From: DATFVA01 sp963721075
Lineage (GTDB): Bacteria > Bacteroidota > Ignavibacteria > Ignavibacteriales > Ignavibacteriaceae
Assembly (NCBI GenBank): GCA_963721075.1
Contig: CAVRHV010000004.1
Span: 32,306-96,305 of the forward strand
Reading direction: 5' to 3'
Length of the DNA: 64,000 bases
Shown here piece after piece: positions 47,901 through 56,425 of the stretch (position 1 is the first letter of the stretch; every line of letters starts with the position of its first letter). A program made the position numbers and the translations under genes. The notes under the pieces are model-generated. The model was not told the origin of the DNA, did not search any database, and was given only the letters and a program-made list of their open reading frames with translations.

Positions 47901-48138
47901 TCGGAATAATTTTCTGAATGCCGCCGTAGCCCGTACCTTTTGTAAAGTCGTAGTCGAATCGTATGGCATGACCGGTATGTCCCGGGACAATACTAATGTT
48001 TGTTTCAACTCCGTCAGACTTATATACCTTCCAGCCTCTGGCTGATTCACAATCATCAAGTACCCTCTGGGCATAAAGATTAGTTGAAAATAATACTGCT
48101 AATATGAATAGAAGAGACTGTCTCATAATTACTATCAT
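44961..48138 (-). CDS. Secreted (alpha/alpha)-barrel glycoside hydrolase with discoidin domain (one-base frameshift)
   Basis: About 1,058 residues from ATG 48138 after repair (ATG 48126 also possible). A signal peptide ('LLFILAVLFSTNLYAQ') precedes a carbohydrate-binding-like beta domain (about 20-180) with 'GSIYIDDLRFEEL'. Then comes an F5/8-type discoidin domain (about 190-320; 'ENMIDNNPLTSWKSSN') and a large catalytic region with 'RSYERSWIRDGSLTSSALL', a six-hairpin-glycosidase motif also seen in GH15/GH65-like enzymes. The frame breaks near 45813-45821 (AAAGGATG); dropping one base gives 'GLKDAAEIERILGEKDSYEKV', continuing to the C-terminal half. The exact GH family was not recognised. 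Its start overlaps or touches the sulfatase stop. Confidence 0.8.
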
Positions 48139-48142
48139 TTTT

Positions 48143-49672
48143 TTAATGTCCCGGTTTGCGTTTATCAGCTCTCCAGAAAATATCCTTGTGAAGAGGGATC
48201 TGCATTCCGTTTGTTGAGTCGAGCCATGCATAGACTCTTTTATTGAGGTCTTTGATCAAATCCTGATGCTCGGGACTGTTAATGAGGTTATGTTTTTCCT
48301 CAGGATCATTTTCTATATCATACAATTCATCGATATCCCAGATACCGTGAAACGTCATATACTTATATTTATTCGTTCTCACTCCGAATACTGTAGGTGT
48401 ATGCGGGAATGGTCTTTCCCAGAAGTATTCGTAGAACACCCGGTCTCGCCAGTCAGGTTCTTCTCCCTTCAGCAAAGGAAGGAACGATCTTCCGTCCATA
48501 TCATCAGGTGTTCTTATACCCGCAAGTTCAAGTATAGTGGGCGCTATATCAATATTCTGAACAAGCTCGGGAATTTTGGTTGAAGGAGATATCATACCCG
48601 GAGCATAAGCAAGCAAAGGTACACGCATTGATTCCTCGTACATCTGCCGCTTATCTATTAGTCCGTGTTCACCGAGTGTAAACCCGTTGTCGCTCATATA
48701 AAATACTACAGTACTTTTATCAAGTCCCGTTTCTGTCAAAGCATCAAGCACGCCGCCTATCCCTTCATCGAGAGCAAGTATTGTTTCGCAGTATTTTCTA
48801 TAGAACTCATCGAATTCCATTTGTCCCTGGTACATATAATCTACACCATGCCAGCCATACCTCTGGGCATGCACCCAGCGCGGTTTATCTTCATAATTTT
48901 CCTTTGTATCTGCCATAGTATCGGGATATTCAATTTTTACATTATCAAACTTACCTTTGTGTCTTTCAGCGGGTTCAAACATCGCATGCACGGCTTTATG
49001 AGAAAGATAAAGGAAGAATGGTTTTTTATCTTTATCAGTGTTCTGACTTTTCTCTTTAATATAATCTACTGCATAATCGGTAAGTATATCGGTTATATAA
49101 CCCTTCCTCTGAACATGTTGGCCGTCCTCATTCATCAGCGGATCATAATAAACTCCCTGTCCTTTAAAGCTTATCCATCTATCAAAACCTTTTCTTGGTT
49201 CATCGCTTTCATTCCCCATATGCCACTTGCCCATAAACGCTGTTTCATAGCCGATCTGCTGAAGGTACTGCGGGAAAAAGATATTGCTCTCAGGTACAGG
49301 AGAATCATTATCTACAACTCCATGCCTGTGAGAGTACATTCCGGTGAGGATTGAGGCCCGGCTGGGCGAACATAATGAAGTAGTTACAAAGGCATTCTGA
49401 AGGTGAGCTCCTTCTCTGGCCATTCTGTCGAGATTAGGAGTCTTCAGGAATTTCGGTTTGCCCATAAAGCTCATAAAATCATACCGGTGATCATCACTGA
49501 GAATGTAAATGATATTGGGTGTGCCTGCACCGGAAATCCTCTCAGCCTTTCTTTCCTTCTTTGGTTCTGAGTACATAAAACTGCCTGAACCGATTAGAGG
49601 AAGTGCAGCCGCAGTGAGCCCTGCTCTCTCAATAAATTTTCTTCTGCTGTAACCCTTGTTTTTTTCTTTCAT
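48143..49672 (-). CDS. Tat-exported Cys-type sulfatase
   Basis: 509 residues. The N-terminus carries a twin-arginine motif, 'YSRRKFIERAG' (Arg10-Arg11), and a hydrophobic segment. The sulfatase domain has metal-binding 'YILSDDHRYD', the formylglycine motif 'CSPSR' (Cys101) within 'TTSLCSPSRASILTGMYSHRHG', 'GKWHMG' and 'MSDNGFTLGEHG'. Cys101 must be oxidised to formylglycine, and the matching radical-SAM maturase is encoded nearby. Tat export of a folded, already matured enzyme is consistent with cytoplasmic maturation. It resembles heparan N-sulfatase- or iduronate-sulfatase-like enzymes but the substrate is unknown. It follows the GH3 gene by 44 bp. Confidence 0.94.
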   Translation of the reverse strand: MKEKNKGYSRRKFIERAGLTAAALPLIGSGSFMYSEPKKERKAERISGAGTPNIIYILSDDHRYDFMSFMGKPKFLKTPNLDRMAREGAHLQNAFVTTSLCSPSRASILTGMYSHRHGVVDNDSPVPESNIFFPQYLQQIGYETAFMGKWHMGNESDEPRKGFDRWISFKGQGVYYDPLMNEDGQHVQRKGYITDILTDYAVDYIKEKSQNTDKDKKPFFLYLSHKAVHAMFEPAERHKGKFDNVKIEYPDTMADTKENYEDKPRWVHAQRYGWHGVDYMYQGQMEFDEFYRKYCETILALDEGIGGVLDALTETGLDKSTVVFYMSDNGFTLGEHGLIDKRQMYEESMRVPLLAYAPGMISPSTKIPELVQNIDIAPTILELAGIRTPDDMDGRSFLPLLKGEEPDWRDRVFYEYFWERPFPHTPTVFGVRTNKYKYMTFHGIWDIDELYDIENDPEEKHNLINSPEHQDLIKDLNKRVYAWLDSTNGMQIPLHKDIFWRADKRKPGH

Positions 49673-49715
49673 AACAGTCTCACTTTATTTACATAAAACA
49701 ATAGATCCGTAGATA

Positions 49716-51941
49716 TCATTCAACAACCTCGAATGAGGAGGATATAAGATCGGAGGAATTTCTTCCGATAAATACCGTAAAGGTTCCCGGTTCAACTACG
49801 GGATTCAAATTTAAATCCAGGAATGAAAGCATATCGGGAGTAATCTCAAATTCAACCTTCTTGCTCTCACCCGGAAGAATATTCAGTTTCTTAAATGCTT
49901 TAAGTTCTTTAACCGGCCTGGTAACGCTGGCATAGTCATCTCTTATATACATCTGAACAACTTCATCGCCCGCATATTTTCCGGTATTCTTTATATTCAC
50001 AGAAACAGTTGTCGATTCACCTTTCCTTATGCTCCTTTTTGCTGCAATGACAGTATCATAAGTAAAGCTGGTATAGCTTAATCCGTACCCGAAAGGATAA
50101 AGAGGAGTATTGGGCGAATCGGTATACTTCGAAGTATATTTATCCTCTGCATCAAAAGGCCGTCCTGTGAATTTCTGATAGTAGTAAAGTGGTATTTGTC
50201 CTGTCGATCTCGGGAACGTGACCGGAAGTTTCCCCGAAGGATTATAATCACCAAAGAGAACCTGGGCAATTGCATTCCCTGCCTGATTTCCCAAATACCA
50301 TGCTTCAATCACTGCCGGAATATTTTCAGAGATCCAGTTTATTGTGAGAGGTCTTCCGTTCATTAAAATGACTACAACAGGTTTACCTGTCTCACTGATC
50401 CTCTTTAGAAGTTCTTCCTGAATGAAAGGAATATTCAGATTTGTTTTACTCTCCGCTTCTCCGCTCATATCTTTAGATTCGCCAGCGGTAAAGATAACCA
50501 CATCTGCTTTGCGGGCTGCTTCAACTGCCGGAGCGAAATCCGTATAGTCAGAATCGTTAACATTACAGCCTTTTACATAGTCTATTATCGTATTGCTGTT
50601 AATTGTATTCTTTAATCCCTGTAGTACACTGATAATATTTTCCAGTTTGTATCCGCCTGCCCAGGGACCCGTAAGATCATTTTTATTATCGGCAAAAGGA
50701 CCGATAAGCGCAATCCTTTTTATATTTTTGCTGAGAGGAAGAAGATCATTCTCATTTTTAAGCAGGACGATAGATTCTTTTGCGAGCTGAAGAGCTGCAC
50801 TGTCCCTGAAACTTTTACTGAGGTTGTGTTCTTTGAAGTATGTAGTATCAGTGTAGGGATTATCAAATAGTCCCAGCCTGAACTTCAGCCTGAGCACATT
50901 CCTTACCGAATTGTCGATTTCTTTTTCAGAAATCTTTCCTTCTTCAACCAGATTTTTCAGGTTAGGTGCATAAGGATTTCCGTCGATCGAATCGCCTACC
51001 ATATCGATATCCACTCCGGCCTTAAAGCCTCTGAGGGCAGCTTCCTTCATATTTTTTGCAAAATGGTGACGCACCAGTTCGCCTACAGCATTGTAGTCGC
51101 TTATAACCACCCCATCCCATTTCCACTCGTTTCTCAGAACTTCAGTTAAAGTAAAATGATTCGCGGAGGCAGGTATACCGTTAAGGTCATTAAAAGCACT
51201 CATTATTGAAGCTGCTCCGCTTTTTAATGCTGCGTGAAATGGAGGCAGGTAGACCTCGCGGAGAGTTCTTTCGGAAATATCGACAGTATTATAATCCCGG
51301 CCGCCTTCAGCACCACCATAAGCAACATAGTGTTTGGGACAGGCGGCCACACTCGTCTTATTATCAAGTCTCTCACCCTGGAAACCTTCAACCCTTGCGG
51401 CGGCAAAAACACTTCCGAGATATGGATCTTCACCTGAACCTTCCACTATCCTTCCCCACCTGGGATCACGTGCAATATCTACCATTGGAGCGTATGTCCA
51501 CCTTGTGCCCTGCGATGCAGATTCAAAAGCTGAGATCCTGCAGGCTGCTTTTACAAGGTTGGGATTCCAGCTTGCAGCTTCACCAAGAGGGATTGGAAAA
51601 ATAGTACTGTATCCATGGATAATATCATTTGCAAAGATTAACGGAATACCTAGTCTCGTTTCTTCGACGGCAATCTTCTGGATTCTGTTGCATTCGGCGG
51701 GACCTTTCATACCGATCAGCACCGATCCGATCTGTTCATCACGGATCAGTCTTTCCTTTGCTTGATCCATTCCAACGATCTGAACAAGCTGACCAATTTT
51801 TTCATCAAGCGTCATTTTGGCTAATACGCTGTCTATTCTTTTTTCAATGTACTCATCCGGGTTTTTACCTGGATTGAAACTCCCCGAAAATGAGATCAGG
51901 GCTGCCAGAAGTATAAGCGGAAGCAGTAGAATTTTTCTCAT
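49716..51941 (-). CDS. GH3-family beta-glucosidase
   Basis: 741 residues. After a signal peptide ('LLPLILLAALISFSGS') come the GH3 TIM barrel with 'GRIVEGSGEDPYLGS', 'CPKHYVAYGGAEGGRDYN' and the nucleophile Asp in 'GVVISDYNAVGEL'. The alpha/beta sandwich follows ('SIVLLKNENDLLPL', 'VVVILMNGRPLTI', 'FPRSTGQIPLYYY'), and a C-terminal fibronectin-like domain. This is the BglX-type architecture. It would release glucose or another beta-linked sugar from oligosaccharides in the periplasm. GH3 enzymes in Bacteroidota beta-1,2-glucan loci act on sophorooligosaccharides, which would fit with GH144. It lies 71 bp after the sulfatase-maturase gene. Confidence 0.95.
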   Translation of the reverse strand: MRKILLLPLILLAALISFSGSFNPGKNPDEYIEKRIDSVLAKMTLDEKIGQLVQIVGMDQAKERLIRDEQIGSVLIGMKGPAECNRIQKIAVEETRLGIPLIFANDIIHGYSTIFPIPLGEAASWNPNLVKAACRISAFESASQGTRWTYAPMVDIARDPRWGRIVEGSGEDPYLGSVFAAARVEGFQGERLDNKTSVAACPKHYVAYGGAEGGRDYNTVDISERTLREVYLPPFHAALKSGAASIMSAFNDLNGIPASANHFTLTEVLRNEWKWDGVVISDYNAVGELVRHHFAKNMKEAALRGFKAGVDIDMVGDSIDGNPYAPNLKNLVEEGKISEKEIDNSVRNVLRLKFRLGLFDNPYTDTTYFKEHNLSKSFRDSAALQLAKESIVLLKNENDLLPLSKNIKRIALIGPFADNKNDLTGPWAGGYKLENIISVLQGLKNTINSNTIIDYVKGCNVNDSDYTDFAPAVEAARKADVVIFTAGESKDMSGEAESKTNLNIPFIQEELLKRISETGKPVVVILMNGRPLTINWISENIPAVIEAWYLGNQAGNAIAQVLFGDYNPSGKLPVTFPRSTGQIPLYYYQKFTGRPFDAEDKYTSKYTDSPNTPLYPFGYGLSYTSFTYDTVIAAKRSIRKGESTTVSVNIKNTGKYAGDEVVQMYIRDDYASVTRPVKELKAFKKLNILPGESKKVEFEITPDMLSFLDLNLNPVVEPGTFTVFIGRNSSDLISSSFEVVE

Positions 51942-52012
51942 ATATTTTAATTTGTTTGAATTAAATTGTTGTTTATTTCGATCAAGATTAACAAAGTACT
52001 ATTGTCGGACCG

Positions 52013-53215
52013 CTAAATTATCTTCATTATATTCGCGGCCGGTCTTTTATTCATAAGCTCCTGCGCCATAAATTTCATATGAGGTTCAATATGACTGAAG
52101 AATTTTTTATATCCCGCGCACAGATAATTAAGTCCTTCTTCACCATCCGGTGTTTTAATAAACCGGTGTTTGGGACATTCGCCGTTACATGCATATCTTA
52201 CTTCACAATTGAGACAGTAACCTGGCAGACCGGCCTTCTTATCCTCTCCGAAGTCAATCTGCTGCTGCGAATAAACGAGTGACTCAAGCGGGTTATCCAG
52301 AATATTGCCCAGCTTGTTCCCGGGATAAACATAATGATCGCAGGAGTATACATCTCCATTGTGTTCTATAGCCAGGGCCTTGCCGCACGTTTCTTTAAAT
52401 ACGCAGAGACTCTGCTCCATACCAATCTGGCTTTCGAGCGCTACATCAAATATCTGAATAAAATATCTGCCCACATCCTCCTTAACCCATTCATCAAAAA
52501 TTTCGCATAGAAAATTACCATACTGCACAGGTTCAACTGACCATTCGGTTACCTGTGCGTTGCCTTCGTAGCCGGGAGAAACCAACTGCAGTTCTTCCGA
52601 TGGGGCGATCCTTTCAACAACAGGAATAAACTGCATATATCCGCTGCCGGTCTCTTTCAAAAAATTATAGACTTCAAGAGAATGATACGAGTTATGCTTA
52701 TTTACCACGGTAAGTGTATTAAATTCAACGTGATGTTTTTTAAGGAATTCAATTCCCCGCATTACTTTATTAAAAGAAGGCTGACCTCCTTTCAATATGC
52801 GGTATTTATCATGAAGATGTGCAGGACCATCAATTGAGATCCCTATCAGGATATTATTTTCGGCAAAGAAGCTGCACCACTCATCATTCAGGAGTATACC
52901 ATTTGTCTGAAATCCATTTTCTATCTTTTTCCCGTTGGCATATTTCCTTTGAAGCTCAACAACCTTTTTGAAATAATCAACTCCAAGCAAAGTAGGCTCA
53001 CCTCCCTGCCACACAAAACTAACAGTATCAATATCCTGACCTTCTATCTTCTGCTTAATGAACTGTTCAAGAATTTCATCGGTCATAGAGAAATCTTTGC
53101 TGCCGGGATAAAGCTTCTCTTTCTCAAGGTAAAAGCAGTAGCTGCAATCCAGGTTGCAAATCGGTCCAATCGGCTTTGCCATCACCTGAAAATATCTGGG
53201 TCCTGAGTTATACAT
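52013..53215 (-). CDS. Anaerobic sulfatase-maturating enzyme (radical SAM, SPASM)
   Basis: 400 residues. The radical-SAM CxxxCxxC cluster is Cys20, Cys24 and Cys27 ('GPICNLDCSYCFYL'), followed by 'VWQGGEPTLLG' and 'GISIDGPAHLHDKYR', diagnostic of anSME. A C-terminal SPASM domain has 'CGKALAIEHNGDVYSCDHYVYP' region and 'CLNCEVRYACNGECPKHRF', ligating two auxiliary 4Fe-4S clusters. It oxidises the active-site Cys or Ser of sulfatases to formylglycine without oxygen. The sulfatase two genes downstream with Cys101 is the obvious client. Its presence suggests an anaerobic or facultative lifestyle. It follows the GH144 gene by 35 bp. Confidence 0.96.
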   Translation of the reverse strand: MYNSGPRYFQVMAKPIGPICNLDCSYCFYLEKEKLYPGSKDFSMTDEILEQFIKQKIEGQDIDTVSFVWQGGEPTLLGVDYFKKVVELQRKYANGKKIENGFQTNGILLNDEWCSFFAENNILIGISIDGPAHLHDKYRILKGGQPSFNKVMRGIEFLKKHHVEFNTLTVVNKHNSYHSLEVYNFLKETGSGYMQFIPVVERIAPSEELQLVSPGYEGNAQVTEWSVEPVQYGNFLCEIFDEWVKEDVGRYFIQIFDVALESQIGMEQSLCVFKETCGKALAIEHNGDVYSCDHYVYPGNKLGNILDNPLESLVYSQQQIDFGEDKKAGLPGYCLNCEVRYACNGECPKHRFIKTPDGEEGLNYLCAGYKKFFSHIEPHMKFMAQELMNKRPAANIMKII

Positions 53216-53250
53216 TCATTATTCTTTTATTTTCACTGCTATATCAATCG

Positions 53251-54600
53251 TTACTCACCGCTGCCAAATCCTAATCTTTCCAATCCTCTTTGTATCACGG
53301 AGTCCTTCATCGCATAGTTCCATATTAATCCCGTCCTGTAATTTTCAATCATAATTACAATAGGACCTTCGTCCAGTCCCAGGTAATCCTTGTCATACCA
53401 GTCAACGGTCAGGTTAAATGCATCCTTCAGACCGTATTTCCCCCACAAACCTTTTTCACCATACTTATCATACATATTCTTCAGGGTGGGAATACAGACT
53501 TCCGGCGCAAACGGGATTGAACCAGCAGCGGCTTCAGGTGTAATAGTACCGTCTTCAGCAATTGTTAGTCCCGGTCCGCTGGCTCCCCGTCCTGCGTATC
53601 CGTGAAACCGTTTTCCATTCTTCTCAAAATCACCCGGACCGTCGCAGGCACTAATCCCCCAGGTTAGGGAATCGTACCCTTCCCAGCCTTCGGGATTCTG
53701 GATACAGTACAGCCGGTTAACCAGTGTAGCTCTTCTTGAGTTTTCAAAGTAATCGATTCCCTTTTCCCGCATATATTTATCGGGCAGATCCCTGAGATCG
53801 ACAAACATCTGTGTATACTGGTGTCCGAAGAGCGGAGGAAATATTACATGCGGAAATCCCTCATAGGGTTCCTTCCAGTTATAACCTGACAGCCATACGT
53901 CATAAGTCTTCATAGGTTCATTAAGATTCGTCCCTGCGGCGAGGATATAAAGATATAAAGCCTCCGTATACCCAAAATATCCGTAGTCATTAAGGCCTCT
54001 TTCAGGATCATATCCCATTGAGACCAATCCAGTATGGTTATCGTGTCTTGATTCTTTTACCACCGCCCAGTTCCAGTCAACTCTGTTCGTAAGCTTTTCC
54101 CCGAGGTCGCGGATCTCTTTTTCAATTTCGTTATCTCCGTTATAGTACTGCACGGCAAACCGGATTCCTGCAATTAGCCAGGCGGTATCAACAGTTGAAA
54201 GTTCGCAATTCCATTCCCGCTTCCCTGAATCCATTTTCAGAAAGTGATAATAAAATCCTTTGTAGCCGGTGGCATCTGCTTTTGTACTTTGTTCTGAATT
54301 GATAAGGAATCTTTCCAGGTTCAGGGTAAGTTCTGCGGCCTTATCTCTTGATATCCAGCCATGCTCCACACCAATAGCCCAGGCAGCTACTGCCCAGCCT
54401 GATGCTGCGATAGTTGCCGGCGAATCTTCAGTAGTGCGGTCTTTTACCAGTCCGTTCTCCGGGTTGATCTCGTTCATGAAATACAAAAATGACCTGTACT
54501 GGAGGGTATCGAGAAAAGCATTCTCTTCCGCTGATGGAACGTACTGTGAAAACAGCAGCTGACTGCTTATCACTAAAAGAACAATAAGTAATTTCTTCAT
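53251..54600 (-). CDS. GH144-type glucanase ('glucoamylase' PF10091 family)
   Basis: 449 residues. A signal peptide ('LLIVLLVISSQLLFSQ') precedes an (alpha/alpha)6-barrel domain with 'LDTLQYRSFLYFMNEINPENGLVKDR', 'TIAASGWAVAAWAIGVEHGWI', 'WGISACDGPGDF' and 'YLGLDEGPIVIMIENYRTGLIW', matching the family that includes endo-beta-1,2-glucanases (GH144). There is no sorting tail, so it is probably periplasmic. It is paralogous to the catalytic domain of the 797-residue protein encoded at 56426-58819. Endo-beta-1,2-glucanase activity is the best-known activity; PF10091 also covers uncharacterised members. Confidence 0.88.
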   Translation of the reverse strand: MKKLLIVLLVISSQLLFSQYVPSAEENAFLDTLQYRSFLYFMNEINPENGLVKDRTTEDSPATIAASGWAVAAWAIGVEHGWISRDKAAELTLNLERFLINSEQSTKADATGYKGFYYHFLKMDSGKREWNCELSTVDTAWLIAGIRFAVQYYNGDNEIEKEIRDLGEKLTNRVDWNWAVVKESRHDNHTGLVSMGYDPERGLNDYGYFGYTEALYLYILAAGTNLNEPMKTYDVWLSGYNWKEPYEGFPHVIFPPLFGHQYTQMFVDLRDLPDKYMREKGIDYFENSRRATLVNRLYCIQNPEGWEGYDSLTWGISACDGPGDFEKNGKRFHGYAGRGASGPGLTIAEDGTITPEAAAGSIPFAPEVCIPTLKNMYDKYGEKGLWGKYGLKDAFNLTVDWYDKDYLGLDEGPIVIMIENYRTGLIWNYAMKDSVIQRGLERLGFGSGE

Positions 54601-54631
54601 AACTGCCTGAGTTTGTTATTACCTGTCCCGT

Positions 54632-56182
54632 TCACTTATTTAGAACCATTTTTCCGTTCATAACAGCATCTTCGGTTATCACGCTGTAGAGGTAAACACC
54701 GGAAGGAACTATTTGAGCTGCGTTATCTTGCCCGTTCCAGTCGACTCTATTTATTCCGGCCGCAGCCTCTCCCTTATACAATGTTCTTATCCTGCTGCCA
54801 AGTATGTCATATATAATGACTTTAACCTTTTGCGTTCTGTTCAACGAGTAGCTTATCGTAGTAGAAAGGTTAAAAGGATTAGGAAAGTTTTGATTCAGCT
54901 TAAGGTTCATACCCTGTTTAATTCCCTCCTCAATTGCAGTTGGAAGGTTTCTTTCAAACGTAAAAGGATTGAAACCGTATTTGGCAAAAATATACCAGGC
55001 ACAGGAGGAAGAGAATCCCTTATTGATATCCACCCACGAGTATCCGCCGTCGGTGTTTGCAGTATAAGGAACTGCATTTGTTACAGACCCGCCAATGTTC
55101 CGTGTTATCAAAAAAGAATCGAGCTGCGCTGAATAAAAGTCACCCTTTTCCGGAATGCCGGAAGCATAGAATGCACAAGCCATATGCCCGGTTCCGTCCA
55201 GCCAGATGTTATTAATATAAACCGCATCGAAAGAATAAAATCCTATTGGCTCCCGCCCCATAAATGTAACCTGTTTTCTGAAACCGGGATCATTTTCGGG
55301 AATATTCACAAGCTGCTTGTAATATGAGCCTTCATGTGTGAACGCAAGCGACCGCCAGCTGAATAGATCAAGAGGCAGTCCATCGTTACCGCTTAATATA
55401 TCCATCCTGTAATCCAGCCATTCTTTTATGTTCGCTGCCAGACTATCTTCACCGCAAAGTTTTAGTGCCGCGTACGCGTCTATGTTTCCCTCTTCATGTC
55501 CGATCGGGTTGCCCAGCGAATCAGTAAGATGAAGCTCGTAATCGTTTACAGGATTGGATGAATTCCTTGGACCCCAGCGCCATCCGTGCCTGACAAACCC
55601 GCCATGACCTCCGGGATCATCAATATAAAAATCCAGCAGAAGGTTTTTAAGCAGGAGCGTAACATTTGCATAAGCTGGTTTCAAACTGAAACCGTATTCT
55701 GATTCATAAAACTTAAACGCCATCAGCAGCCATGCATTGTCGCCCATCCAGCGGTCTGTAATGAAAGGTGTATATGAGTTATTAAGATCAAAGCTCTGGA
55801 AATATCCTCTGGCTTCTCCGTTATAGAAGAAGTTTTGGTTGTTTAATATAGTATTGGAAGTGTCGGTCCTTGATGCATAGAAATCCAGTATACGTTCAGC
55901 CCTTTCTTTCTCACCGGTAAGTATGAAAGCCATTGCCGTAACTGCATTATTGAAAGTCTGCCCGTGATTATCCTCCATTGCCGGAACGAGCAGTCCTTCC
56001 CCGGAAAAATTATCCTGAATATCTTTTAGATACTGAAGTACTGCTCCGGTCCCCATTACTTCTTTTTTACCAGCCTGATTAGTTCGGGATTTTGGGTTTG
56101 CGGGAAAAATATCTGTGCCGGTGAAAAAGACCAGGACGATTAATGCGGCCACTATGTAATTTGTTTTTCTCAGCGGTACCAT
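54632..56182 (-). CDS. Secreted (alpha/alpha)-barrel protein with T9SS sorting domain
   Basis: 516 residues. A signal-anchor-like segment ('YIVAALIVLVFFTGTDIF') precedes a helical region of alternating hairpins ('NNAVTAMAFILTGEKERAERILDF', 'WMGDNAWLLMAFKFYE', 'GNIDAYAALKLCGE', 'SSSCAWYIFAKYGFNPF') characteristic of six-hairpin glycosidases. The T9SS type-A domain follows ('LNQNFPNPFNLSTTISYSL', 'IYDILGSRI', 'SGVYLYSVIT', 'GKMVLNK'). It is predicted to be surface-exposed or released. I did not recognise a numbered GH family. Its location between two GH144-type genes suggests action on the same polymer. Confidence 0.8.
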   Translation of the reverse strand: MVPLRKTNYIVAALIVLVFFTGTDIFPANPKSRTNQAGKKEVMGTGAVLQYLKDIQDNFSGEGLLVPAMEDNHGQTFNNAVTAMAFILTGEKERAERILDFYASRTDTSNTILNNQNFFYNGEARGYFQSFDLNNSYTPFITDRWMGDNAWLLMAFKFYESEYGFSLKPAYANVTLLLKNLLLDFYIDDPGGHGGFVRHGWRWGPRNSSNPVNDYELHLTDSLGNPIGHEEGNIDAYAALKLCGEDSLAANIKEWLDYRMDILSGNDGLPLDLFSWRSLAFTHEGSYYKQLVNIPENDPGFRKQVTFMGREPIGFYSFDAVYINNIWLDGTGHMACAFYASGIPEKGDFYSAQLDSFLITRNIGGSVTNAVPYTANTDGGYSWVDINKGFSSSCAWYIFAKYGFNPFTFERNLPTAIEEGIKQGMNLKLNQNFPNPFNLSTTISYSLNRTQKVKVIIYDILGSRIRTLYKGEAAAGINRVDWNGQDNAAQIVPSGVYLYSVITEDAVMNGKMVLNK

Positions 56183-56425
56183 CTCGTTCTTTTGTTTAAT
56201 TATTTCCCGAGTAACTGCAAGACGTGGACAGATAATATCCCGGAATTATACTTTTTATTTAGTATGTCATTTCTGTCATACTGTGTATTATTTCAACGGT
56301 TAAAAAACACGTTTTTTTACTATTTTAAGATGTTTCATTCTGAGTCCACCAACTCTCTATCTACTCTTTAAAAGGTCTCCAAAACCAGTCGCTATAAACA
56401 GCCTGCCAATTTGTCATACTGCTGA
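56183..56425. promoter_or_regulatory. Intergenic region with repeated TGTCAT boxes
   Basis: 243 bp between the two secreted hydrolase genes, the largest gap in the glycan locus, so an internal promoter is plausible. TGTCAT occurs at 56265 and 56274 (9 bp apart) and again at 56412; a similar box occurs in the heat-shock intergenic region. No terminator with a T tract is seen. Confidence 0.35.

Noticed and set aside
48665..49354. 229-codon open frame on the plus strand
   Set aside because: It is antisense to the well-identified sulfatase, has no recognisable domain and no ribosome-binding site.
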